The translations under genes were made by a program, and so were the position numbers. This document shows positions 51,414 through 62,200 of a stretch of DNA of 64,000 nucleotides, piece by piece. The stretch lies in contig JAKVOZ010000005.1 of the NCBI GenBank assembly GCA_022482545.1, forward strand, positions 62,001 to 126,000, given 5' to 3'. The notes beneath the pieces were generated by a model that saw only the letters and a program-made list of their open reading frames with translations, ran no database searches and was not told the DNA's origin. The stretch's first letter is position 1. Each line of letters starts with the position of its first letter. Origin of the DNA: Bacteroidales bacterium. Its GTDB lineage: Bacteria > Bacteroidota > Bacteroidia > Bacteroidales > P3.

Positions 51414-52373
51414 TTAATATCCAAATCTTGTTGGTTTAATATTCTTATCAATTAAAGGAGTAACGCCATTCATAATAAGTATTGCAAAAGAAACGCCTTC
51501 TGGCATAGGACCGAAACAACGGAAAATTATTGTTAAGAGCCCACAACCTGCTCCAAAAATCAGCTGACCTTTATGAGTAATTGGAGAAGTAACCATATCA
51601 GTGGCCATAAATATAGCACCTAACATCATACCGCCACTAAGTATATGATAAAAAGGATTAATATATTCTTGTGGATTACACATCCAAAGTATTCCAGAAA
51701 AGATAAATGCAGTACCAATAAAAGCAACTGGAATATGCCATGATATAACTTTTTTGCATAACATGAATAAACCACCTAAAATTATTGCTATTGCAGAAAC
51801 CTCACCTAATGAACCACCTGTTTGACCAAGAAACATATTCATTAAATCTGGTAGTTGGCCACCATGCTTAATAATACTTAAAGGTGTTGGTCCTGTGATT
51901 GCATCAGAAACTGCATTGCTAAACATTGGATGTGGCATTGGCCAAGAACTCATAGCCATCTTTGTTGGAAAAGATAAGAAAAGAAAAACTCTACCTACTA
52001 ATGCAGGGTTGAAAGGATTTTTTCCTAAACCTCCAAATGTCATTTTTCCTACGCCTATTGCTACTAAACTTCCTAAAATAACTATCCATAAAGGAATATT
52101 TGCTGGAAGATTAAATGCTAAAAGGATACCAGTTACAACAGCAGAACCATCGCAAGTGGTGTTTTCTCCTTTAAGTATATATTTTTGTATTAAGTATTCA
52201 AATAACAAGCATGATGCAACAGATACTAATGTTATTAATAAAACTGAAAATCCAAAATAGTATATTCCTACAAGTAAAGCAGGAAGTAATGCTATTACCA
52301 CATTCCACATTATATTATTTGTGGACGTTTTGCTTTGAACGTGTGGTGAACCTGAAACAGTAAGTAACCCCAT
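51414..52373 (-). CDS. rnfD: Rnf complex subunit D
   Basis: 319-residue polytopic membrane subunit, homologous to NqrB. GKMTFGGLGKNPFNPALVGRVF (about 108-129) and the FMN site AITGPTPLS are visible. The site reads GPT rather than the more usual GAT, with the threonine kept. MLGAIFMATDMVTSPIT near 250 is conserved. Confidence 0.92.
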   Translation of the reverse strand: MGLLTVSGSPHVQSKTSTNNIMWNVVIALLPALLVGIYYFGFSVLLITLVSVASCLLFEYLIQKYILKGENTTCDGSAVVTGILLAFNLPANIPLWIVILGSLVAIGVGKMTFGGLGKNPFNPALVGRVFLFLSFPTKMAMSSWPMPHPMFSNAVSDAITGPTPLSIIKHGGQLPDLMNMFLGQTGGSLGEVSAIAIILGGLFMLCKKVISWHIPVAFIGTAFIFSGILWMCNPQEYINPFYHILSGGMMLGAIFMATDMVTSPITHKGQLIFGAGCGLLTIIFRCFGPMPEGVSFAILIMNGVTPLIDKNIKPTRFGY

Positions 52374-52410
52374 AATTACTATATTTTTTTAATTTAATTT
52401 ATTACTAATT

Positions 52411-53742
52411 TTATTTTTTTGTTCTTGCTCTTCTTATAGCTCCAATATTATTTTTTGCTACACGAATTAAATCTAAAAGAGGCCTTCCCGCAGGACAAGT
52501 GAATAAGCAACAACCGCATTCAATGCAGTCCATTGCACATTCTTTTTCTGCATCTTCCCATCTATTTTGATGAGCAAGAGAAGCTAAAAGCATAGGTTCT
52601 AATCCCATAGGACAAGCTTCAATACATTTTCCACAACGAATACAAGCAGTTTCTTTCTTTCTAAAAGACTCTTCTTTGCTAATTACTAATATGCTTGATG
52701 TTGTTTTAACTGTCGGAGCAGAAGTATCCATAATAGCTTTACCCATCATAGGCCCACCATTAATAAGTTTGCCAGTATCTTCAGGTACCCCTCCACAATA
52801 ATCTATTATTGATTGTAAAGGAGTGCCTACTCTTACTTGAAGATTTTTGTTGTTTGTAACTTTCTTTCCAGTAAATGTAAGAACATTATCAATCAATGGA
52901 CGATTCTTTTGAACAGCATAATATATTGCTAACGCAGTACCAACATTATCAACAACACAACCAACTTCTATTGGTAATTTACCACTTGGGACTTCTCTTT
53001 TAGTTAAAGCATTGATAAGTTGTTTTTCTGCTCCTTGTGGATATTTCATCTTTAAAGGAACAACCTTTGTGCCATTATAATTTTTAGCCATATCACTCAT
53101 TATTTTAATAGCTTCTGGCTTATTTTCTTCTATACCAATTAATGCTGTAGAAACATTTAAGGCTTTTTTCATAATTTCTATACCTATAAATATTTCTTCT
53201 GTATTTTCTATCATTATTCTATTGTCAGAAGTAAGATAAGGTTCACATTCAACTCCATTAATAATAAGGTATTCGGCTTTTTTACCTTCAGGTATCATAT
53301 ATTTAATATGAGTAGGAAAAGATGCACCGCCTAAACCTACAATACCTTTTTCTTTTATCTTATCAATGATTTGTTTAGAATCAAGTTTTATTTCACGAAT
53401 AATATCATTACTTTTATCAATATCTTCTTCCCACTCATCACCTTCTACATCAATATAAAAGGCTGGCTTTTGAAAACCATTAAAATCTTTTGCAAGATCT
53501 ATTTTTGTTATTGTTCCTGAATATGGAGAATGTAAATTAGCACAAATGAATGCATCTGCTTTTGCAATTAATTGTCCTACTTTAACTTTATCACCTTTTT
53601 CTACAACTGGAGTAGAAGGTGCTCCTAAATGTTGGGAAACAAAAACAACAGCTTTCTCTGGAAGTGGAAATTGTTCTATTTTATTATTTTTTGCTATCTT
53701 ATTCTCTTCTGGGTGAACCCCTCCTTTATGAAATGTTGTCAT
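52411..53742 (-). CDS. rnfC: Rnf complex subunit C
   Basis: 443 residues; NADH-dehydrogenase-like subunit of Rnf. Begins TTFHKGGVHPEENK, with GIVGLGGASFPTHIKY (about 124-139, flavin/NADH region) and two [4Fe-4S] motifs CIRCGKCIEACP and CIECGCCLFTCP near residues 370 and 410. Four bases after rnfB. Confidence 0.94.
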   Translation of the reverse strand: MTTFHKGGVHPEENKIAKNNKIEQFPLPEKAVVFVSQHLGAPSTPVVEKGDKVKVGQLIAKADAFICANLHSPYSGTITKIDLAKDFNGFQKPAFYIDVEGDEWEEDIDKSNDIIREIKLDSKQIIDKIKEKGIVGLGGASFPTHIKYMIPEGKKAEYLIINGVECEPYLTSDNRIMIENTEEIFIGIEIMKKALNVSTALIGIEENKPEAIKIMSDMAKNYNGTKVVPLKMKYPQGAEKQLINALTKREVPSGKLPIEVGCVVDNVGTALAIYYAVQKNRPLIDNVLTFTGKKVTNNKNLQVRVGTPLQSIIDYCGGVPEDTGKLINGGPMMGKAIMDTSAPTVKTTSSILVISKEESFRKKETACIRCGKCIEACPMGLEPMLLASLAHQNRWEDAEKECAMDCIECGCCLFTCPAGRPLLDLIRVAKNNIGAIRRARTKK

Positions 53743-53746
53743 ATCT

Positions 53747-54646
53747 TTATTCTTGTTTTAGAAGGTTTTCTTTATTTTCATTTTGTGAATTATTTTCTTG
53801 TTGAGGTTGCTCTACAACTATTTTTTTCTCTGGAAAATTTACAGCATGTATTGCACCTGTTGGGCAAACTTCTACGCACTTTCTACACATCTTACATTTA
53901 TTATAGTCAATATAAGAAAGATTGTTCTCTATTGTTATAGCTCCAAAAGGACAAGTTTTTTCACATTTACCACAACCAATACAAGCAACATCACAATTTT
54001 TCTTTGCATTTGCTCCTTTTTCTTTATTAACACAAGAAACAAAAACTCTTTTATCTTTTAAGCCTTTTTTTCTAAGCTCTATAACTTTTCTTGGGCAAAC
54101 TTTTACGCAAGCACCACAACCAACACATTTATCTTGATTGACTTCTGCAAGAGAAGTTTCTGGATTTATTCTTAATGCATCAAATTTGCATGCACTAACA
54201 CAAGTTCCACAACCTAAACAACCAAAAGCACAACCACTTTCTCCTGCAAAATTTTGATTAGCAGATACGCAATCCATTACGCCATCATATTGTACTTTCT
54301 TTTTTGTATTACAACTTCCACCATTACAACGAACAACAGCAATCATAGGTTCTGATTCACCAGCTTCTATACCCATAATTCCTGCTATTTGTTTCATTAC
54401 AGGATCGCCTCCAACAGGACATGCTTTGTTTTCAAGATTTCCTGCTTTAACTATTTCTTCTGCTAAATTTCTGCAACCAGCGAAACCACATCCTCCACAA
54501 TTAGCCCCTGGAAGTTTTTCAACGACTTGGTCTATACGAGGATCTTCTATTATTTTAAATTTCTGTGCAACCACATATAAAATTAATGCTAAAACTGCTC
54601 CTGCTATTGTCATAGCAATGATAGCATAAATCACGATAGTTCCCAT
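53747..54646 (-). CDS. rnfB: Rnf complex subunit B
   Basis: 299 residues. N-terminal transmembrane helix, a four-Cys cluster domain (ANCGGCGFAGCRNLAEEI, later ACPVGG), then four ferredoxin-type [4Fe-4S] motifs: CLGCGTCVSACK, CVGCGACVKVCP, CIGCGKCEKTCP and CKMCRKCVEVCP. The polyferredoxin exchanges electrons with ferredoxin. First gene of the operon rnfBCDGE. Confidence 0.95.
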   Translation of the reverse strand: MGTIVIYAIIAMTIAGAVLALILYVVAQKFKIIEDPRIDQVVEKLPGANCGGCGFAGCRNLAEEIVKAGNLENKACPVGGDPVMKQIAGIMGIEAGESEPMIAVVRCNGGSCNTKKKVQYDGVMDCVSANQNFAGESGCAFGCLGCGTCVSACKFDALRINPETSLAEVNQDKCVGCGACVKVCPRKVIELRKKGLKDKRVFVSCVNKEKGANAKKNCDVACIGCGKCEKTCPFGAITIENNLSYIDYNKCKMCRKCVEVCPTGAIHAVNFPEKKIVVEQPQQENNSQNENKENLLKQE

Positions 54647-54681
54647 TTCTTTATTTCTATTAGTTTATAAAAATTTAAATG

Positions 54682-54689
54682 CAAAATTA
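54682..54689 (-). promoter_or_regulatory. -7 box of the rnf operon
   Basis: Reads TAATTTTG on the minus strand (TAnnTTTG), 35 bases before the rnfB start. Confidence 0.6.
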
Positions 54690-54753
54690 GTAACTTTTTT
54701 TTATTTATTGTCTATTTTTTGTAAGTATTTTCATTATTTTTTTAAAATACAGT

Positions 54754-54782
54754 TTTGTTTTAATGATAATTTTGTATTTTTG
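54754..54782 (+). promoter_or_regulatory. ssb promoter
   Basis: TTTG (54754-54757), 17 bases, TATTTTTG (54775-54782), 26 bases before the ATG. Divergent from the rnf promoter 65 bases away. Confidence 0.7.
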
Positions 54783-54808
54783 CAACAAATTTTATAAATT
54801 ATAAAAAA

Positions 54809-55294
54809 ATGATAGGAGTTAATAAAGTAATTTTAATAGGAAATTTAGGTAAAGATCCAGAAATTGTGATGTTTGACAATGTAAAGAAAGCATCATTTCC
54901 ATTAGCAACCACAGAACAATACAAGAATCGTGAAGGCGTTAAAGTAGATGAAACAGAATGGCATAATATAGTATGTTGGAGAGGACTTGCTGATGTTGCG
55001 GATAAATTTTTAAAGAAAAGTATGCAAGTTTATATTGAAGGGAAATTAAAATCTCGTCAATGGGAAGACAAAGAAGGTAATAAGAGAAGAACAGTAGAAG
55101 TTGTTGCTGAAAACTTTAAAATATTGACAAGAAATTATTCGGCACAAAATAATAACATTGATCAAAATATTCAATCAAATACTTCATTAGATGATTTTTC
55201 AACAGATGATTTTAATTTGGATACAGATACAAATCTTTCAAATATATCATCTGAAGATATAGAACATAAAAAACCATCTGATTTACCTTTTTAA
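54809..55294 (+). CDS. ssb: Single-stranded DNA-binding protein
   Basis: 161 residues. OB fold from NKVILIGNLGKDPE (about 5-18) through WHNIVCWRGLADVADKFL and GKLKSRQWEDKEGNKRR to about residue 110. A disordered acidic tail follows, ending DLPF, the tip that binds SSB partners. Whether this is the main SSB or a second copy cannot be told. Confidence 0.92.
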   Translation: MIGVNKVILIGNLGKDPEIVMFDNVKKASFPLATTEQYKNREGVKVDETEWHNIVCWRGLADVADKFLKKSMQVYIEGKLKSRQWEDKEGNKRRTVEVVAENFKILTRNYSAQNNNIDQNIQSNTSLDDFSTDDFNLDTDTNLSNISSEDIEHKKPSDLPF

Positions 55295-55334
55295 TTTATT
55301 TTAATTTAAAAGAGTACATTATAAATAATATATT

Positions 55335-56009
55335 ATGAAAAAAACAATTTTATGTGTTGTTACATTATTCTTGTTATGTATTAGCACAAACATTAAAGCA
55401 CAAACAAATGATAATTGGAATAATTATATTAAATTTCAATTTGTTCAACCAATAGGAGAATATAGCGATTATTATCATGCAGGTGTTGGATTAGAGTATG
55501 GTAGAATGTTTCCATTTAATTTTGATATAGCAAATGGACTTCTAAAACCGGGTTTAGATATAACTTTTATTCAAACAACACTTAATACAGGAAAAGAACA
55601 CACTTATTATTCTGATTACAATACAAAGGGAGGTTTTCTTTGGAATTTTGGTATAAAGTTAGGGCCTATGATGAGTATTAATATTGTTGATGAATTAAAA
55701 GGAGATTTTGCTCTACAATATGCACCTACATTAATAATGGGATATCGTAAAGGCTTATCATCAATAGAAGATAGAGAAGATTATACAACAACCTCTTCAA
55801 TATCTTTTGCTCATAGGCTTTCAATGAAAGCAGATATTCGTTATCAGCATTTCTTATTTGGAATGGAGTTATTGTTTGGGCAAGCAACACTTAATTATGG
55901 TAAGAGCATTATACCTTATTATAATAATACAACAAATGCTGTTGCACTTAAAGATAAAAAAGATTTAGGCTTAAATACTTTATTGCTTAATTTTGGATTT
56001 GCATTCTAA
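55335..56009 (+). CDS. Small outer-membrane beta-barrel protein
   Basis: 224 residues with a signal peptide (ILCVVTLFLLCISTNIKAQ). Alternating strands (GVGLEYGRMFPFNF, GGFLWNFGIKLGPMMSIN, FLFGMELLFGQATLNYG) and a C-terminal LLNFGFAF ending in Phe indicate an 8- to 10-strand barrel exported by Sec and BAM. No family recognised beyond that. It lies 40 bases after ssb and may be read from the ssb promoter. Confidence 0.7.
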   Translation: MKKTILCVVTLFLLCISTNIKAQTNDNWNNYIKFQFVQPIGEYSDYYHAGVGLEYGRMFPFNFDIANGLLKPGLDITFIQTTLNTGKEHTYYSDYNTKGGFLWNFGIKLGPMMSINIVDELKGDFALQYAPTLIMGYRKGLSSIEDREDYTTTSSISFAHRLSMKADIRYQHFLFGMELLFGQATLNYGKSIIPYYNNTTNAVALKDKKDLGLNTLLLNFGFAF

Positions 56010-56080
56010 ATTTTAATAAAAACTATATAAAAAAATATTTAAGTTCTTATTAGGAGTTAAAAATCAAGAGATATTTCATT

Positions 56081-56119
56081 AAAGTGAAGAGATAATTAAA
56101 AAACTCTTCACTTTTTTTT
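56081..56119 (+). terminator. Terminator of the small barrel gene
   Basis: Perfect 11-bp stem AAAGTGAAGAG (56081-56091) / CTCTTCACTTT (56104-56114), 12-nt loop, T-run to 56119; another member of the GAAGAG family. Confidence 0.88.
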
Positions 56120-56184
56120 ATTCATTAATTATTAAATAGTTATAAATATTATTTTTTTGTTAAATAAAAAAATATTAAAAAAAA

Positions 56185-56216
56185 TTTGTTTATTTCATAT
56201 AAAATTCGTTAATTTG
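56185..56216 (+). promoter_or_regulatory. Promoter of the giant T9SS protein gene
   Basis: TTTG (56185-56188), 20 bases, TTAATTTG (56209-56216), one mismatch from TAnnTTTG; the ATG is 58 bases downstream. Confidence 0.55.
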
Positions 56217-56274
56217 CGGTGTTCAAAAAGGACAAAATTATTAAATAAATTAAAATAACTAAATTTTTAAAAAA

Positions 56275-59200
56275 ATGAAGAAAAAATGGTACTTTTTGCT
56301 AATGGCTGTTATAATGGCTATTAGTGGTTTCTCGCAAACAACGTTAAATCTCACGGTAGGAAACGGAACAGCAACGAATAGTTATGTCCCGTCGAATACG
56401 TATTATAATTATAGCTTATCAGAAGCTATTTACAAACAATCAGAGATAGGTATTGATGGTACAATAAATTCTTTGAGTTATTATGCCACAAGTAGTGATG
56501 CTACAAATAGACATTTAATTGTTTATATGGCAGAAAAATCAAAAGCAAGTTTTTCATCAACAACAGATTATGTTGCTTTAACAGACTTGCATAGGGTATT
56601 TACTGGTGATGTATCATTTACAGAAAACTCTTGGACGACTGTGAATTTAACTACTCCATTTCAATATCAAGATACTGCAAATTTAATTATTGTAGTTGTT
56701 GATAGTACAGGAGATTATACTGAAAACAGTTCTAGTTATCAATCCACAACAACAACTGATAAGAGTTGTATATATTTCTATCAAGATGGTGGGTATATAA
56801 ATCCATCATCTCCAACTGCATATTATTATGGAACATTAAAAAATAGAGCAAATATTAAGTTAAATATTACAACTACAAGCCAATATTGTGCCGCACCAAG
56901 TAATTTAAAAACTTCTAATATATCTATGAATGGAGCAACAGTTTCTTGGGCTGGAGTAACAGGAGGAAAGTATAAATTAGAATATAAACCTTCTTCTGAC
57001 ACAAACTGGGCAGATGCAACAATTGTTAATAACATAACAGATACTTTTTCTGTTTTATCATCATTAACACAAGCAACTTATTATGATGTACGAGTACAAA
57101 ATGTTTGTTCATCAACAAGTTCATCTTCATATGTAATAGGAAAATTCCGTACAGATTCTCCTCATATAACAACATTCCCATATAATCAAGATTTTGAAGA
57201 TTCAACAAATACACAAGAATGGACATTTACTTCTGATGTAGCAAATCAAGGTTGGTTTATTGGTTCAGCAACAGGTAATACAGGAAACTCTATGTACATT
57301 TCAAATGATAATGGAGTAACTAATGCTTATAATACAAGCACTGTAAATTATTCTTATGCATATATTAATGTAGATTTTGGTTCAGCATCAGAATATGATT
57401 TATCATTTGATTGGAAAGGATATGGAGAAAGTTCATCTTATGATTATCTAAGTGTTTATACATTAAATGATACCATATTAGTCCCAACAACAGGATTCCC
57501 AAATTCTAATGATACTATTGGGGTTAAATTATTAGGAAAGTTTAATATGGATTCTACATGGAAGCATAAAACAATTTCTTTATCAGGTGATGTTTATTCA
57601 AATACAGTAAAGAAAATATTATTTGTTTGGTGGAATGATGGTGGTAGTGGATATCAACCACCAATAGCAGTAGATAATGTTTCAATAGTTGAAACAGAAT
57701 GTGTTAAACCAACAAATTTAAGCGTTGATAACATTACAACTACAAATGCAACTATTCATTGGTCAACAAGAGGAACAACTGCAACATCATGGACAGTATA
57801 TTATAAATCTTCTTCTGATGCTTCATGGAATCAAACCAATGTATCTGATATATTAGCAGATTTAGGAGATAATTTACATCCAAGTTTAGCATATAAAGCA
57901 TTTGTTGTAGCAGACTGTGGGTCTATTGCAAGTGATACAATATTATTTAATACATCATGTGGAGTTATTACAAACTTACCTTGGGTAGAAGATTTTGAAT
58001 CAGGAAGTTGGACAGCAGCAGTAGCACCAGGAAATGCACAAGCACCTAATTGTTGGATGAATTATAATGGAGGAGTTTCTGGTTATTCTTCTTATAATTG
58101 GGAACGTACAACATATTCAGGTCATAGTGGAAGTTCTTGTGCGTCTTTTAGTACTGGATATTCTTCATTAACTTCAAGTCATAATGATTGGTTAATTACA
58201 CCGCAAATAACTCTTACAGGAAATCAAAGATTTAGTTTCTATGCATCGAATAGTGATGACGAAAATGCAGATAATTTATCTGTTTGGATTTCTTACCCAG
58301 ACTCAACAATTTCAGCACCTGCAACAGTTAATGATACATTAAGAGCTTTTCATAAAATATACACTGCAACAATTCCAGCAGGTGATGCTTGGACTAAATT
58401 TGAAATACCTCTTACTGATTATACAGGGACTTATAATATAGCAATTGTTAAAACAACTTTACCGAGTGGAGATTATAATAATCTTTATGTAGATGATATT
58501 TCTGTTAGTGACATGCCTTCTTGCAGAAAAGTCTCAAATGTTGTTGTTAATAATATAACAGAAACAGAAGCACAAGTTACTTGGACAAAAGGAGATGAAA
58601 GTGATAGCCAATGGAAAATTTATTGTATTTCTTCAACAACAGGAGATACCACTATTACAACAGTAATGGATACAACATATACTCTTACATCACTTACTAC
58701 TTCTTCTCAATATTCTGTTTATGTAACAACAGATTGTGGAGGAGTTGAATCAGAACTTCCAACACAAGGTAATGTTTCATTCTATACTCAATGTGGTAAT
58801 GTTTCAGCATTTACACAAGGATTTGAAACAGGATTCTTACCTAACGTTGTTTCTCCTTCTAATACACAAGCACCTCTTTGTTGGTTAAACTTTGATGGAG
58901 GATATACAAGTTCTTATGGAGGTTACAAATGGGAAATATCAACATCAACTAAACATTCTGGTAATAATTCTGCTATTTTAAGCAATTATTCAAATAACTC
59001 AAGTGATTGGTTAGTAACACCAATATTAACATTAGACGGAACACAATCTATAAGTTTCTGGGCAAAAGGATATAGTGGATATAATCCTAAACTTGCAGTA
59101 AAGATTTATGATGTAACAACTAATGGAGATATTGCATCAATTAATGATACTACAATGTTTACAACACTTATGCCTGCAACATCAGTAAATAATGCTAATG

Positions 59201-62200
59201 TTACATTCCATAAATATGAAATAAATCTATCACAATACACTACTGGAAATTATCGTATTGCTTTTGTAGCACAAGGTAATTCAAATAATTTATATCTTGA
59301 TGATATAGTTCTTGGACCAAAATCAACATGTCCAGATGTTTATGGATTAACAGCAAATGCTGCTACAACAACATCTATATCAACAACTGTATCAACATTA
59401 AATACAAATAATGAAGGAGGATATGTATTCTATTATGGTCAAGATTCTTCTCTAACAACAAAAGATTCAATAGTTGTAGTATCTGATGCTAATTTACCAG
59501 CTATTATTCCTAATTTAACAGCAGGTTCAACTTATTATGTAACAGCAAAGAGAGCATGTGGAGCAATATCATTAGATACAATTAAGGTTATTCTTCCTTC
59601 TATTGCTTATCTTATACCTTATAATCAAGATTTTGAAGATTCTTTATCAGCAGCACAACAATATACATTCTCTTCTAATTTAACAACACAAGGTTGGTTT
59701 ATTGGCTCAGCAACAGGTAATACTGGAAATTCAATGTATATTTCAAAAGATAATGGAGCAACAAATACTTATAATATGGGGGCATCAAATTATTCTTATG
59801 CTTCAATACCAATAGAATTTGGAGATTCTTATGGTTATAAGTTATCATTTGATTGGAAGGCTAATGGTGAAGGTAGTTGGGATAATGTTAGAGTTTATAT
59901 ATTACCATTAAGTACAGTTATTCCAACAAATGATTTGCCAGCGGTTAATCCATTAGGAGGAGATTATATGGCATCAAGCTCAACATGGCAACATAAGTCA
60001 TACACTCTTTCTGCATCAAAATATGCAAACACAATACAAAAATTAGTATTTGTTTGGAAAAATGATGGAGGTGGTGGCTCAAATCCACCTGCAGCAATAG
60101 ATAATATTTCTTTTGTTGGAATAAGTTGTCCAGCAGTAGAAAATACATCTGTATCATCAATAACAACAACAAATGCAACAATTTCTTGGCAAGAGAAAGG
60201 TGGAGCAACAAGTTGGTGGTTATATTACAGACCTTTGGGAGCAACTAATTATGATAGTATTGCTTCAACAGCTACAACAAAAGATTTTGGTGATTCATTA
60301 TTATCAGGAACAACATATCAATATTATGTAAAAGCAAATTGTGTTGATTCATTATCTGCTCCAACAAATATTTCTACATTTACAACAAAATGTCAAACAA
60401 TAACATCATTACCATTTACTGCTAATTTTGATAATAATCAAGCAGGCTCATTACCTAATTGTTGGTTAGCTCCAGTAACTTATTCAAGTTATCCATCAGT
60501 AGTTGCATATTCAGCTAATTCAGGAACTAATTCATTAGTATTTGCCTCACAATCAAATTCAAAACCTATTTATGCAGTTCTTCCTCAAATAGCAGTTAAT
60601 ACTCATGATATGAGAATATCATTCTGGGGGAAAGCAGAGTATTCTGGGTATCCAGGTAAAATAGAAATAGGAGTTATGTCAGATGCTAACGATACTTCAA
60701 CATTTGAACTTGTTTCTTCATTTGTTCCAACAAATGAAGATTATACTCAATACACTGTAGGATTTGGAACAACAACATTAACAGGAACTACTAATTATAT
60801 AGCATTTAGATATCGTAATTCTCAATATTATTATACATATAATATTGATGATATAATAGTAGATTCATTACCTGCATGTTCTGCTCCTCAACAATTACAA
60901 GTATCTAATACAACAGCAACAACTGCTTCTTTAAAATGGAGTAAAGGACACACAACAGATAATAGTTGGACTATTTATTATAGAGATGTAAATGCAACAA
61001 CATGGGATAGTTTAGTAGTATCAGCAGATACTAATACAATACCAAATCTACTTGCATCTCATAATTATGTATGTTATGTAAAAACTAATTGTAGTGGAGA
61101 ATCAGCATCAAATCAAGTATATTTTGCTACATCATGCGGAGAAATAACATCAGTACCTTATGTTGAAACATTTGATTATTATGGTTCAAAATCATATCCA
61201 ACATGTTGGAGTAAATTATCAAATGATGAAGATCCTTATTTGACAAACTATAATTCATATTCAGATAAATCATTAGAAATGTCTACTTCTTCTAGTTATG
61301 GTACACTTTATTCTTATGTTATAACTCCTGCAATAAGTACAACAATACCTATTAATTCGTTAATGGTTCGTTTTAGAGCAAAAGTAAGTACAGATTCTAT
61401 ACCTGTTGAGGTTGGTATTATGACTAATACAACAGATACAGCAACATTTACTAATGTTGGTATAGTTTATCCTACGCAAACAGCATATAATGAGTATGAG
61501 GTTTCATTAGCAGGATATCAAGGAACAGGGAACTATGTAGCAATACGAGTAATTAATCAAGGTGATTATGAAGATACATATATTGATAATGTTATTATAA
61601 AGACAATACCAGCATGTGTAAGGCCTATATCAAATTCTTTGGCAGTAGCAGGTGTTACATCAACATCAGCAAGTGTTTCATTTAATGATACAGTTCTTAA
61701 TCATATATTATGGAATATCTATTATAGACCTTATGGAACAACAACATATTCTCATTTAACAGTAGGAGCAATGACAGATACAATAACAGGATTAACTCCA
61801 AATACGTTATATGAAGTTTATGTTACAGCAAGTTGTGGTTCTTCAACAGAAAGTGAAGAAACAGACCCTGTAAGTTTCAGAACATTACAAATTCCAGCAA
61901 CTGCACCTTATACAACAGCATTTAATACAACAAATGATAATAGTTCATGGACACTATTAAGCAATGTTGCAACTAATCGTTGGATAATAGGTACAAATGT
62001 AAATAATAGTACAGATGCAACAAGTGGAGCATTATATGTTACAAATAATACATCTGGAACTTATGGAGCATCAGCAACACAATGTTTCTTATATGCTTAT
62101 CGTGATATTACTTTTGGTAATGCAGAAGCAAACTATACATTAACATTTGACTATAAGACATCTGGTTCTATAAATGGAACAAGTGTTTATTCAGGTCTTG

